Shown: positions 36,401 through 51,400 of the stretch, piece by piece
How positions within the stretch are numbered: position 1 is the first letter of the stretch
Layout: each line of letters begins with the position of its first letter
Assembly (NCBI GenBank): GCA_943736015.1
Contig: OX031069.1
Coordinates: 25,549,235-25,613,234 of the forward strand
Length of the DNA: 64,000 bases
Source: Tridacna crocea
Taxonomy: Eukaryota > Mollusca > Bivalvia > Cardiida > Cardiidae
Direction of reading: 5' to 3'
Translations under genes and position numbers: made by a program
Notes under the pieces: generated by a model
Told to the model about the DNA's origin: nothing
Seen by the model: only the letters and a program-made list of their open reading frames with translations
The model's database searches: none

Positions 36401-39400
36401 TTCCAGTCACTTTTATTTTGACGTCTGCAAATGTTTTCGATTTGGACAGACCTAAAATTTTGTTGTTTGGTAATGAGTTAACACTCGTAATTGTGTGGTC
36501 AAGGGTAAAACCTGAATTATTCTTCATAAACAACCATGTGTTTTTTATATGCATTTTTCAGGCTATTTATGACAGAATGTTTACCTGGATTGTAGCCCGT
36601 ATCAACGAAGCCATCGACCCCAAGTCGTCAGGGGTGGGGTTTGTTGGGAAGAACACTGTGATTGGTGTATTGGACATTTATGGGTTTGAGATCTTTGATA
36701 ACAACAGGTAAAAACTGGATCATGTAACATATTCCAGTACAGTAATTGTTCTGCTTCCTTTCATATGTTGTGCATTTGCAAGTGGAATAGACTCAGTAAC
36801 CAGGACCTACCTGTTTTCTCATGCTGTTTTATCCCTTTTCCAAATAATCCCTGGTTGTCACCACCCTGAGAAAGAAGCCTTTAGAAAATATTGTGGGAAA
36901 GGGAGAAATGCTGCAAATCAGGATTTTCATCTTTTCCAACAATGTTTTAACTCTATCAAGGACAAATTCCACCATTTGAGCTATCTTTAATTTGTGGTCT
37001 GCAAATGCTTTCAATTTGGAAAAGTCTAGAATTTTGTTGTTTGGTAAAGAGTTTAGTTTTATTGAATTCCCAAAGAATATAATATAATTCAAAGGAGTAC
37101 AGTTCCTAATTTACTTAATCGTTTAACACACAATGATGCCTTTTATCAACCCTGGGGAAGAGGCCTTTTTGAAAACATTGTGAGAAAATGGGAAAAGGAG
37201 TAAAATGCTGGTAACCAGCATTTTCTCTTTTTCCCACAAAAATTTCTATGTGAAATTGTCGTCTGCAAATGCTTTCAGTTTTGATAGGTCTAAAATTTTG
37301 CCATGTGATATTGAGTTAACCCATTACCACACGAGAAAAATTTAGACTGGTCCAAATTGAAAGCATTTGCAGATGACAAAATAAAGGTGACACAAAAATT
37401 GAAATTTGTTCTGGGAAGGGTAGAAAACACTGTGGGAAAAGGAGAAAATGCTGGTTACCAGCATTTTCTCCTTTTCCCACAGTGTTTTCAAAAGGCTTCT
37501 TTCTCAGGGGCGTCAAAAGTAGGGATTGTGTGGTAATGGGTTAACTGATTTGTTCAGCCAATATGACATTGTACTATTTACCAAAGTTAGCGTTAGAGAG
37601 AGAACGTCTAGTATTACTATAATATGAAATGGTTCCTTTATCCAAAACGTTGCTTTTTTTCCCAGTTTTGAGCAGTTCTGCATCAACTACTGCAATGAGA
37701 AGTTACAACAGCTATTTATAGAACTTGTCCTGAAACAGGAACAGGAAGAGTACATGCGTGAAGGTATCGAATGGCAGCATGTGGACTATTTCAACAACAA
37801 GGTTATCTGCGATCTTGTAGAACAACCACACAAGGGCATTCTGGCCATTTTGGACGAGGCTTGTCTGAGTGTCGGGAAAGTTACAGATGAGGTAAAGTTA
37901 CAGATGAGCTGTTATTGTACCCCTGCAAAATGAATGTTAGGGTATACTGGGGGAATCAGCCTGTGTGTCTGTCTGTCTGTGTCCATCTAGGTACAAAATA
38001 CCAGTAATTGCCTGTTTCTGTCAAAGTGCTGGTGGGGATATAAAGTCACATTCAGTGACAGCTCTAGTTAGCTCTTTACACACAAGAAAATTTTGGACTG
38101 TGACAAATTGAAAGCATTTGCAGATGAAAAAATAAATGTGACTCAAATACTGAAATTTGTTTTGGGAAGTATAGAAAACATTGTGGAAAAAGGACAAAGT
38201 GCTTGTTACCAGCATTTTCTTCTTTTCCCACAATGTTTTTAGAAGGCTTCTTTCTCGGAGTTAGTAAAAGTCTGGATTGTGTGGTAAAGAGTTAATCAAC
38301 AGTCCATTGTTTGAAGACTTGTATAAAGAAGCCTTTGGAAACATGTAAACAGGAGAAAATTGTGATAGCTAGTATTTTCTTTGATTCAAAAAATGCAACT
38401 GGCATTTCTCCTTTTTCCTCAATGTTTACTATTTAGCCTCAGGCTAAAAAGGGGTTTAACTTATTCGCAAATGATAGAATTTTTGACCAAGTGGAAATTG
38501 AAAGCATTAGCAGATGACAAAATAGAAATGACTTAAAAAATTGAAATTTGTCTAAGAAAGGGTAAAAAAACATTTTGGGAAAGGGAGAAAATGCTGGTTA
38601 CAAAAATGTTCTCCTTTTCCCACAATGTTTTTAAAAGGCTTATTCCTCAGGGTTGATCAAAGTTAGGATTGTGTGGTAAAGGATTAATGCATCCCTTAAC
38701 CCATTACCACACAATCCCTACTTTTGACGACCGTGAGAAAGAAGCCAGCATTTTCTACGTTTCTAACAATATTTTCTGCTCTTCACAAATCTAATTTCAA
38801 ATTTTCATTCGATTTTATTTCGACGTCTTCAAATGCTTTTGATTTGGACAAACCTTAAATTTTGTTGTTTGGTAATGAGTTAACCGTTTACCACACAATG
38901 ACACCTTTTAACGACCTTAATAAAAAGAGAAGCCTTTTGAAAACATTGTGGGAAAAGGAGAAAATGCTGGTAACCAGCATTTTCTCCTTTCCCACAAAGT
39001 TTTCTACTCTATCAAGGAAAAATTACATCATTTGAGCCACTATGAAATTGTCATCTGCAAATGCTTTCAATTTGAATAGGTCTAAAATTCTGCCTTATGG
39101 GGTAAAGGGTTAATGCATCTACCAAATTTGTCATCATAATTGTGAATCCATAAAAGTCAACTGTCAAAGTTATGGCTGAATGATGGTGTAGAATGGTCCT
39201 TTAACATGCAGAAAATTGACCAAGGGCAATAAGTTCAGACCTAGGTCAATCATGTGTCTTGACATGGGTCAAAACTACTTGCAGATATATGAAACCCCTT
39301 TTTCAGAGGGCATAAAGCAGTAGTTTGAGCGAGATGAGTTCTATCACCCTCATTTCACTCTTCCATGTTTTCCTTGTTGAATCATCATGTACCAACATTG

Positions 39401-42400
39401 TCTTTTCCAGATGTTTCTAACAGCCATGAGTCAAAAGCTGAGCAAAAATGATAGATTTACCTGTAGAAAGGTAAGAGAGACTTTGGTATTTTTACAACTT
39501 TTGGTATGTTCTTCTTTACAGAAATTTGCCATCTGTTTTAAAGGATAGTTTGGGAATGGCTAAAGACAAGGAAAAATTGCAGAAATATGACAAAAATCAA
39601 ACAAACTTGTATGGAAAGCGGATTTGTTTAACTCTTTATCACATGGTCCCAACTTTTAATGACTGTAGATTGAATCCTTTTGAAAACATTGTGGGCAAAG
39701 GAGAAAATGCTGGTAACTAGCATTTTCTCATTTTCCCACAATGTTCTACTCTAACAAAGACATTGTTCATCATTTGAGCTATGTTTAAATTGTCGTATGC
39801 AAATGCTTTGATTTTGGACAAGTCTATTATTTGCTTATGTGGTTAAAGTCCAAGTTGTAGCCAATAATAAAAAATTGGGATGTTGAAATGCATTTAATTT
39901 TTTATTATACCATTTAAAAGTATAAACAATATTTACAATACCTTATAAAAAGTAAACAAAAGAAAGAAAGATTTGGCAACTTTCTACCTAGCTTTCAAAT
40001 TCATTTTTCTGCCAGTGACAGTATTTTAACTCTTTACCAAACAATCCTTGGTTTTTACAACCTTGAGAAAGAAGTCTTTTGGAATTATTGAGGGAAAAGG
40101 AGAAAATGCTAAAATTTGTCGTTTGCTAAAGGGTTAACTCTTTACCAAACAAAATTTTAAACCGTTCCAAATTGAAAGCACTTGCAGATGACAAAATAAA
40201 CATAACTAAAAAAATTGAAAACGTTTCCAGCTGGATAAAAAGCACCATGGGAAAAGGAGAAAATGTTGGTTACCAGGATTTTCTCTTTATCCCATAATGT
40301 TTTCAGAAGGCTGCTTTGTCACGGTTGTGAAAACCATAGATTGTTTGGGAAAGGGCATTATCTCCCACTAGATGGCATTCTATAAATACTCATCTATCTG
40401 ATATGGGCATCCTGGGTACAGAGCCGAACCACTTTCCTACGCGACAACCGTTACTATTAGGGATGGCAACGAGTATCGATTTTAATACTCGAGTACTCGG
40501 TCATTCTTCCGATCGAGTACTCGGTTACTCGGACGATTTTTACTACATTTTATTCTAAAATTTCAGAGCAAGATCGGTATTTTTTTTTGTCCCAAAGAGT
40601 TGGAAACAGTGAAAATCTATTCAACAAAAAATCTTGATCCGTTTGACGCCCTTTGTTTACAAGCATTTATCTCGCGTTCTACACACATAACGTCATAAGC
40701 ATGCTTCCCAACCCACCACGATTTCAAAAGGAGTTTCCCGATTCAAGACCTAAAAATCCAATCACCTGACAGACTGTTTAAACCCCAATTAAAAAAAATT
40801 CGGATGTAAGTGTAAAAAGGGTGTGATAAAGCTTGTATCCCAAGATACGCATACATATACATCCGAGGTTGCCATGGAGTTGACAAGCATGTATTTCACG
40901 GTCAATCAGGTTCGTTCTTTATAAACAGAAATCAACATTCAGTAATCTAACCGAGTTTTATCGATTGAAGATCATTGAACCAATCAAATTTGAGAACGAG
41001 TCGAGCAGGTCCTTGTCAGTGGAATTTACGTCATTCACCCCACATAAGCAGGTAAATTATAGAATGATTTTACCAAAAAACGCAAAATAACAATCTTCAT
41101 CGTTGGCCCAGGATATAGACAATAATCAGTTACAAGTTAATCATCAACGAAAACAATGGGAAAAAGCCAAGTTTTGGACTGTTTAGTGCACAAAATGACC
41201 GCTGGAATTCCAATCTGTCTAAAAATAGACCAACCTGCATATGAACATAGGTTTATGAAATCAATGGCGTAGCTTTTTAATGACGGCATTGTTCAACTTG
41301 TTAGGGGTAAATGACCTAGAGTTCGCGAGCGTATCTTCTCTGATCATAAGTTTTGGGACTGCTTATAAAATAATTATTTTTTAAAGACCTTAGTATTGGA
41401 ACACGAAAAAAAAAATTTTACTATCCCAAAAATTAAAGCAAAATACGGTAGGTATACAACGGCACGTAGGCGATCGCAAGGTACGCACGATCCCTAAATA
41501 AGTTTCACAGTCAAACTGTGAAGATTAAGGATAATTATTTTCTCCTCCCTAATTAGATCATATTAGCCTATTAGCTGGCCTCTGATTTACTGAAATTACG
41601 AAAACTTTAATGATTAGCGATTAACTAGATCGGCTTAACGTTATAATTGACACAGTTGTTGGTTATTAACACGTGTCAAATTGTGAATTGTTTGGCCATC
41701 TTCCGGTAACTTTCGCACTTTCGCAACGATGTTTTGATTACATTTAATCGGCTGCAGTGTTTTTTTTGCAAAGAAAGTTTTCCTCGGGAAGCAAAATGGT
41801 ACATTTTTGAAAAAAATACCGAGTACTTGAATATCAAATTGAGTAATTGATACTCGGACGTTCGATCGAGTACTCGGTTAACCTGTTACTCGTTGCCATC
41901 CCTAGTTACTATTGAATTTCAAACTGAAATAAAGATTTACCCAATAAAACGCTACCTCGTGCAATTCACTCAACTATGATCACCAGTTTAGAGAAATCTG
42001 TTGCTAAAGAAGGTCTCATTTCACCTCAAACGTATTGATATGTAAAAACTATTTTCAACATTGCTACTTTATAGAGTGTAATATTACAGTCAGCCCGCTT
42101 TTGGGGCTAGTAGTGATGCGTCATATAAGACAGTTGAATCTTCGAAGAATATGACATGCGCAGACAACGGGGAAAGGGTTAAGACTAGACGTAATTATGT
42201 TCAAATAAGTTCAGTATAAGTGGGAGATTCCATGTTACCCAACACCTGACCACCAAATTTTCAACTTATCAAATGTGTAAATTCACAGTAGATGAAAATC
42301 TAGATATGCCCCAAATGATGGGATTTGTCTTGAACAAGGTAGAAACCATTATAGAATGGAGAAAATGCAGGTTATCAGCATTTTCTCCTCCCGCAATTTT

Positions 42401-45400
42401 TATCAAAAGCTTCCTTTTTAGCTCACCTGAGCACGTTCACAACGTGCTCAAGGGGAGCTTTTAGGGTCACTGGGTGTCTGTCGTCCGTCGTGCATCATCC
42501 GTCCTACGTCAACCGTCGTGCATCTTCAACAATTCTTTAAACATCAACTCCTCCTAAACCGCTGGGCCAATTTAGACCAAGCTTGGCAGGAATGTTCCTT
42601 GGGAGGTCCTCTTTAAAATTTGTTCACAGAATTTGATTCCGTCAAAAACTCTAGTTGCCATGGCAACGAAATGGAATTTTTTAGCAAATTCTTTAAAAAT
42701 CTTCTCCTCTGAAACCGCTGGATGGATTTTGAAATATCTTCACAGATATGTTCCTCGGGTGACCCTTTTCAAAAACTGTTCGTGAAATTTTGATCCGTCA
42801 AAAATTGTAGCTCTGGTGAATGGGGGCTACTTGCACTATACAGAAATCAAGGAATTCTTTAAAAATCTTCTCCTCTGAAACCGCTGGTCGGATTTTGAAA
42901 TAATTTCACAGATATGTTCCTTTGGTGACCCTTTTCAAAGATTGTTCGCGAAATTTTGATCCGTCAAAAAATGTGGCTCTGGTGAATGGGGGCTACTTGC
43001 ACTATACAGAAATGAAGGAATTCTTAAAAAATCTTCTTCTCTGAAACCGCTGGTCAGATTTTGAAATAATTTCTCAGGGATGTTCCTTGGGTGACCCTTT
43101 TCAAAAAGTGTTTGTGAAATTTTGATTGGTCAAGAAACATGGCTCTGGTGAATGGGGGCTACTTGCACTATAGGGAAATGAAGAAATTCTTGAAAATTCT
43201 TCTTCTCTGAAACCCCTAGTCAGATTTTGAAATAATTTGACAGAGATGTTCCTTTGGTGATCCTTGCTCTTGTTAATGGGGGCTACTTGCACTATATGGA
43301 CATGATGAAATTATTGAAAATTCTCTTTCTCTGAAACCCCTGGTCAGATTTTAAAAGAAATTTTCCGAAATGTTCCTTGGGTGACCCTTTTAAAAACTTG
43401 TTCGTAAATTCTGATCCATCAAGAAACATGGCTCTCGTGGATGGGGGATACTTGCTCTTATACAGAAATGAAGAATTCTTAAAAATTCTTCTTTTTGAAA
43501 CTGATGGTCAGATTTCGAAATTAATTTTACAGGTGACCTTTTGAAAATTGCTTAGCAAAATTATAAATTTGGTTCCAATGTTTCAATACCTCTAAAAAAA
43601 TAGGCTATGGTCATCTCAAAAATTCAGGTGAGCGATCCAGGGCCATCTTGGCCCTCTTGTTATGGGTCACTAGAACCCAGCATTGTGTTGTAAAAAGTTA
43701 AAGTTGAGATATAAGGGGATACGAAAACAAGATACGAACAGGAAACTTGTTTTACTTTTCCTTCGTATATTTCAGTTAAACCCATCTGACAAAACCCTGG
43801 AACATGATCGAGATTTTCGAGTCAAACATTACGCTGGTGATGTTACCTACACAGTGATTGGGTTCATAGATAAAAACAAAGACACACTGTTTCAGGACTT
43901 TAAACGATTACTTTACAATGGGTAAGTAAGGCAGTGTATTGATTTCAGTGTTTTGTGCTTTTTTAAACCCTTTACCAGACGTCAAAATTTTAGCCCTGTC
44001 CAAATTCAAAAGCATTTGCAGACGACAATTTCAATGTGGTTGAAATGATGCAATTGTTTATTAACCCATTACCACACAATCCCTACTTTTGACGCCCCTG
44101 AGAAAGAAGCCTTTTGAAAACACTGTGGGAAAAGGAGAAAATGCTGGTAACCAGCATTTTCTCCTTTTCCCACAGTGTTTTCTACCCTTCCCAGTACAAA
44201 TTTCAATTTTTCAGTCACCTTTATTTTGTTGTCTGAAAATGCTTTCAATTTGGACCAGTATGAAATTTTCTCGTATAGTAAAGAGTTAATAGGGTAGAAA
44301 ACATTGAGGGAAAAGGAGAAAATGCTGGTTACCAGCATTTTCTCCTTTTGCCAAAATGTTTTCAAAAGGCTTCTTTCCATGGGTCGTCAAAAGTCGTCAT
44401 TGTGTCAGAAAGGGTTAACGAAACAATCCAGTGCTTTGACGACCGCGAAAAAGAAGGCTTTTGAAAACCTTGTTGGAAAAGGAAGAAAAAATGAGTAATG
44501 AGCATCTTCTCCTTTTCCTACAATGTTTTGTTCATAAATGAATCCTATCATTTAACCCATTACCACACAATCAGATTATCCCTACCTTTGACTATCCTAA
44601 CAAGGGAGCCTTTAGAAAGCATTGTGGGAAAAGGAGAAAATGGTTGTAACCAGCATTTTCTCCTATTCCCACAATGCTTTTTACCTTTCACAAATTTCAA
44701 ATTTTCAGTCACTTTTATTTTGTCGTCTGCAAATCCTTTCGATTTGGACAAGCCAAAAGTATTGTCCTTTGGTAATGAGTTCAGTAACATATTGTTTCTT
44801 ATCTGCAAATGCTTAGTTGGTAGCATGCAGGACTTCAGAACACGGGATCTAGGGTTCTATTCCTGACTACGATCCCTGACTGGGCCAATGTCTTTTCGAG
44901 GATTGATGATAGTTACTGCGACAGGATTCATTCCTCTCCTACCGTTGACCATTATTTCGACGAAACGTGAGAAAGCAACCAGTGGCTTGGAAACAAAATT
45001 GTGCAAAGTACTGGTAAAAGAAACTCCAGGAATGCATGGATAGTTGCACTGGCCAGGGATATAACTGAAATAATGTTGAAACACTACAATAAATCAATCA
45101 ATTCAATTTGGAGAGCTCTAAAATTTTGTTGTTTGGTAAGGAATTAACTCTAAAGTAATTTTTTGGTTACAGAGAAGATGAGTTGGTAAGAATGATGTGG
45201 CCAGAGGGAAAACTCTCCATTACTGAGGTATTGTTTGTATTTCTGTTACTTGTTTACAACATTGTATTGTTCTGATTGGTCAAATATTGATTTGCATGTA
45301 TAATGAATTGAATATATATGTAGCATTTTAGATGAACAAAAGAAAACATTGTAGGAAAAGAAGAAAATGCTTCTCACCAACATTTTCTCCTTTTCTCATA

Positions 45401-48400
45401 ATTTTTTCTAAAGCCTTCTTTCCCAATGTGGTGAAAACCAGGGATTGTTTGGTATAAGGTTAACCAAGCAATCCCTGGTTTTTATGACCCTTGAAGAGAT
45501 GCCTCTTGAAAACATTGTTGGAAAAGGAGAAAATGCTGGTAACCAGCATTTTCTCCTTTTCCCACAAGGTTTTCTATTCTGTCAAGGACAAATTCAGCCA
45601 TTTCAGTCATCTCTAATTTATCCTGTGCAACTTCTTTCAATTTGGACTAGTCCAACGCTTTGTTGTTTGGTAAAGACTCAAAAATATCCACTCAATAATA
45701 AAAATGTATGTATTGCAGTTTCAAAGTTCATTTCACAGGAACTAAAATACTGTATCAGATAGTTTAGATCAAAGATCAGACAGCATGTTTTTACAGTCTG
45801 ATCTTGATCTACACTCCGCAAAAACACCTTGTGTATTGCTTAGGGTCAAACATGTGATTTTAGCACTATTAATACAGTGCAACGAAAGTAAAGTCTATGA
45901 TATTCTGTGTAGAGTGACATCACTCATATAGAGTGATATCATTCTGTGTATAAAGCAAGTAAGTTATTCAATGGAACATAATCTGCATCCGTGTTTTGAC
46001 TCTTAAGTATGAGCTGGTTTTCCTTTGATTAAGGATTGGTCATTAGAGAATTTAAATAATTGTCTATCATGGTTTATCATTCAATAAACCATGTCGTGAG
46101 TTATGAGGTGCAATGAATCACCCACTTGGGCTATCATCCTCATGGATTAGTTATTGTGCCTTGTAACTCACAACTGCAGTTTACTGAATGATAAACCACA
46201 GTATAAAGAAGATTATTTCTTATATGTATCACCATTTCAGACTACCAAAAGACCACCAACAGCTGGTTTCAATTTCAAGAACTCCATCATTTCCCTTGTG
46301 GAACGTTTAGCTACAAAGGTAACTCAGATTTTAAATCTTTTAAAATTAGTAGCATATTTTAACAAGCCTAAGAAAATCCAGAATTAATTGCATAGCGAGA
46401 AAAGAAAAAAAAAAAAATCAACCAGCTTTATTTTATTTTCACCCATTGTTTCCAACCTCTAACTCTTTACCAAACAACAAAATTTTGGATCAGTCAAAAT
46501 TGAAAGTATTTGCAGACGACAAAATAAACTTGAATAAAAAATTAATATTTGATTTGAAAAGGGTTTAAAACATTGTGGGAAAAGGAGAAAATGCTGGTTA
46601 CCAGCATTTTCTCCTTTTCCCATAATGTTTTCAAAGGCTTTCTTTCTCAGGGTCATTAAAAGTCGGGATTGTGTGGTAAAGAGTTAAGGACAAGTCATAT
46701 CTTGTATGCCAAATGTGATTCACCATCATCAAATTTCTTTTCTTTAGCAATTAGAACTAGTGTGAAGTTTTGTTGTCTGGTAAAGAGTTAAATCTTTTAA
46801 TACTGTGGTTCATGGCAACTCTTTTACTGTTTATAGTACAATCCCAAGCTTTGATGTGCCTGAAGAAGAAAGCTTTGAAATCATTGTGGAAAAAGGAGAA
46901 AATGCTGGTTACCAGCATTTTCTCCTTTTCCCATAATGTTTTCAAAGGCTTTCTTTCTCAGGGTCATTAAAAGTCGGGATTGTGTGGTAAAGAGTTAAGG
47001 ACAAGTCATATCTTGTATGCCAAATGTGATTCACCATCATCAAATTTCTTTTCTTTAGCAATTAGAACTAGTGTGAAGTTTTGTTGTCTGGTAAAGAGTT
47101 AAATCTTTTAATACTGTGGTTCAAGGCAACTCTTTTACTGTTTATAGTACAATCCCAAGCTTTGATGCGCCTGAAGAAGAAAGCTTTGAAATCATTGTGG
47201 AAAAAGGAGAAAACGCTGGTTACCACCATTTTCTCCTTTTTATACGCCCGTCGAAGACGGGACGTATTATGGGATCACCTGTGGCGGGCGGGCGTCCGGG
47301 CGGGCGGGCGGGCGGCGTCCAGTTCTTTGTCCAGAGCATATCTCCAAAACTATACTAGCTAGGGTAATGAAATTTCATGGGTGGATACATCTCATCGAGG
47401 GGGAGTGCAGTGCACAGGAATCATAACTCTTGCTTGCTTAATTTTTGAGTTATTGCCCTTTGTCGTTTTTCATACTTGATTTTTGTCTGGAGCATATCTC
47501 CAAAACTATACTAGCTAGGGTTATGAAATTTCATGGGTGGATAGATCTCAGCGATGGGGAGTGCAGTGCACAGGAATCACAACTGTTGCTTGCTTAATTT
47601 TTCAGTTATTGCCCTTTGTTGTTTTTCATACTTGAATTTTGTCCGGTGCATGCCCCAGCTTTACAACTTGGGGTAAGACGGGCGTATCTTGCGACAATTT
47701 GCCACGCTTGTTCCACAATGCTCTCTATCCCTTTCATGCTAATCCCAACATTTGACCTACAAAACTATTGTCGTCAGTTAATACTTTCAATTTTCTCCAA
47801 ATGAGCAATTTCAGTCATACAATGACTATTCACGGGTTTAATTATTGTCTCTGTGTTTGTAATACTTCATAATGTACTGCCATGTTTTGAAAGGTGACAT
47901 ATTTCAAAGGGACATTGTAGTTGATTTCTAACATGGAGAAGGTGTGATAATAGTTCTTTCTGTTACATTCTGTCCTAAGGCAGTAAAATGTTTTCTTTCA
48001 ATTTTTTTTTTCAAAGATATTGGTATTTTTGCCGCAATTTTCGAGGTTATCTTCATAGCCCTGATGTTGCTGTCAGTGTAGTCATCTTGGTGCATTAACC
48101 CATTACCAAATGACAAAATTTTAGGTTTGTCCAAATCGATAGCATTTGCAGACAACAAAATAAAAGTGACTGAAAATTTGAAATTTGTTTGGTGAGGGGT
48201 AGGGAACATTGTGGGAAAAGGAGAAAATGCTGGTTCCCAGCATTTTCTCCTTTTCCCACAATGTTTTCTAAATGCTTCTTCCTCAGGTTTGTCTGGGAGT
48301 GTGTGGTGATGGGTTAACTGGCATTTTGTAATACCTTCTTTATTACTGAAGACATTGACTTCAATCTTAGACAGGTTGGTCATGATCAAAAGAAAGTTCT

Positions 48401-51400
48401 ATACAACAAGAGTAACCATCAAAATATTTGACACAAGTTACGCCCCTTTTTATGCTCCATGAAACATTTCGAGGGGGCATATAGTCGCCATGCTGTGCTT
48501 ATGTCTGTTTGTCCGTGCGACCGTTCGTGCGTCCGAAGCCATTTCTCCACAACCCCTGGACGAAATTTCATGAAACTTCATATCTGAGCTCCTTGGAACA
48601 ATGAGCAAATACCTCCATCCCAGTTTCTCAATTTGAGGCTGCATCACAGAAAAAGGGGGCTTCATGTAAAAAATTGTTTTTCACTAATATCTCCTACGTC
48701 AGTGCTCTAACCTTTGTGAAATTTCAAATCTGAACTCGTTGGAACATTGCCCAGATACCTCTTTCCTGGTTTCTCAATTACAGGCTGTGTCGCAGAAAAA
48801 GGGGGCTTCATGTAAAAAAGGTGTTTTTCTCTAATATATCCAACATCAGTGCTCAAAAGTTCATGAAATTTCAAATCTGAACCCGGAACATTTCATACAT
48901 TTTATGACAAGCACTTGTTCGGGGATCATAGCCCGTCGCTGACGGCTCATGTTTTTACTTTGAATTTTCACTGAAAATCAAGTACTTACAGCCAAGCACT
49001 GGCACCCAGATGTGATGCTCATGTTTAACCCATTACTACATGACACTGACAAACAAAGAAGCCATTATAAAACATTGTCGGAAAAGGAGAAAATGCTGGT
49101 AACCAGCATTTTCTCCTTTTTCCAACAATGTTTTCTACCTTTCACAAAACAAATTTCAAATTTTCATTCACTTTTATTTCGTCGTCTACAAATGCTTTCG
49201 ATTTGGACAAACCTGAAATTTTGTTGTTTGGTAATGAGTTAAAGGCTAGAACAGTGTAAATGTTCTCTTACTGACTTCAGTCTCGTACTTATATATTGAT
49301 CCATGAAATTGGTTTATTGTGCAGGATGGTGTTGGTCAGGTATACTATCGGACTTCTTCTGTGAAATTCAATCAACAGTAGTTCTTTACTGAAAAGCTAT
49401 ATTGTCTTCACTTGAATATCTAAAAAATGCTCCAAAGAATAATTCTGTTTACACCACTTTTCAAATTTTTGATGATTGTATGGAACTTATAAAATGACCT
49501 TTATCAGCATGGTCTTTCACTCTTTCACTAATGAATAAATAAATAGAGTTTATTCCATCAGCTTGTGGTTAATATGGGGAAATATTTGCTGAAAAGGGAA
49601 AGGTATGTGAAAATAAAGAGTGCCGTAAGGCATAAGTTATTTTTGTGGACCTTTCCTTTTTGAGGCAAATATTTCCCCATATTAACCACAAGCTGATGAA
49701 ATAATTTATATAAATGTATTATATTTCCTCTGATCATTTTGTCATTGAATGCCACTTTTAGCACTTTTAACAGTAGAACAAAAAAAAGTAGTTCCAGATT
49801 TTTAGCAGGAGGAAAATATTCACTGTGATGGGGAAATAATTCCTCCCAGCTTAATTTATGGCATTTCTTTACCCGTAACATGTCTAAAAATAGACACATG
49901 AAATATGATATATTGCATTTTTTCACTGGGTACAAGTAAAAAAACATTATTTATTGTATATCACTGATACTGTCGTTCACTTCTTTATCTGCCCTACAGA
50001 ACTTGAACAGGCTTGAGTTGCTTTTGCGGACAGTGTAGATCAAGATCAGATTGCACAGTATCTGCATTGTAGGCTTCTTTTAGATCTTCAACTTCCACAA
50101 CTTTGATACTTATTGTAACAAAAAGAAGCTTTTGATAATAAAACTTTTTCAGTATTTTGCATTGGTAAAAGTCCATTTGATTACAATAAGCACTCTAAAG
50201 TTGTATGTATTTGTTCTTCTATACAAAAAGTCTTCATTTTGTTCCTCTAAATGATTGTGGATGCTGATGTGATATGTTACTTGTTTTTTTTTTTCATTTC
50301 ACTATTTCTATGCATGTAAGCTGTTGTCAAGTCTTTACATATGTTTGCCTGTTGGGATTGATGGCTGGCAGATAGCTAATAGGTCTTTCTGTCTGTCTGC
50401 CTCCTCATCAGGTTTTCTATCAGTCCTTTCAAAGCTCTGTCTATTGGTATCTTGTCTCTGTAACTACTGAGACTGTTAAATTAATGAAAATTCTACATGA
50501 GAACATTGTAGGAATAGGAGAAAATGTTGATTAACAGCATTTTCTTCTTTTCATACAGTGTTTTCTGTCCTTTCACTCACAACTTCTCTGATTACAGCAA
50601 CATTCAATTTGTCATCTGCAATTGCTTTCAAATTGGATGAATGCAAAAGTGTTTTTTTTGTTTTTCAAAACATTTATTGGTTATTCATGAATAAAGGGGA
50701 ATAATTCCCTACATTGATAATTATTTCCCAAGCAAACCCGGGTTTTAATGACCCTTGGAGAGAAGCCTTTTGAAAACATAGTGGGAAAAGGCGAAAATGC
50801 TGGAAACCAGCATTTTCTCCTTTTCCCATAATGTTTTCTACTATTGCAAAGTCAAGTTTCAATTTTTGTGTCACATTGATTACGTCATCTACAAATTCTT
50901 TGAATTTGGACTAGTATAACATTTGTGTTGTCCAATAAAGAGTTAAAAAGCGGTTTTTACATTTTGTTCTGCAATAGTTTTGTCCTTTGATTATCTGTTC
51001 TCTCGCAGGATGTGATGTGGCATTTGTGTGGCTTACAGATTGATAAAAATATAGAAATTTATCAAACAAGTCGCTTAGAAAGCAGTCTGTGTTGCAAGAT
51101 AAACAGAATACTTTAGTGTCAATGAATATAAATGTTACCTAATTCAACAGGGAAATATATAGGATCTGATATGAATTGATGTTTAGATAAAATTTTAGTC
51201 AACATGTCTAGGGAAAATGTTACTAAGGGAGCCCTTGGCAAGCTCAATAACATTTTTCTTTTCCTGACAAGTTTAAAAAAATTTTATCTCATACACCAAA
51301 GAATGTCAGATTCTGTTTATCACATAGCGTAATTTTACAAATCATAGATCATCAGAAGATTCAAAACCATCTATAGATGCACACTCGGTAATATACATCA

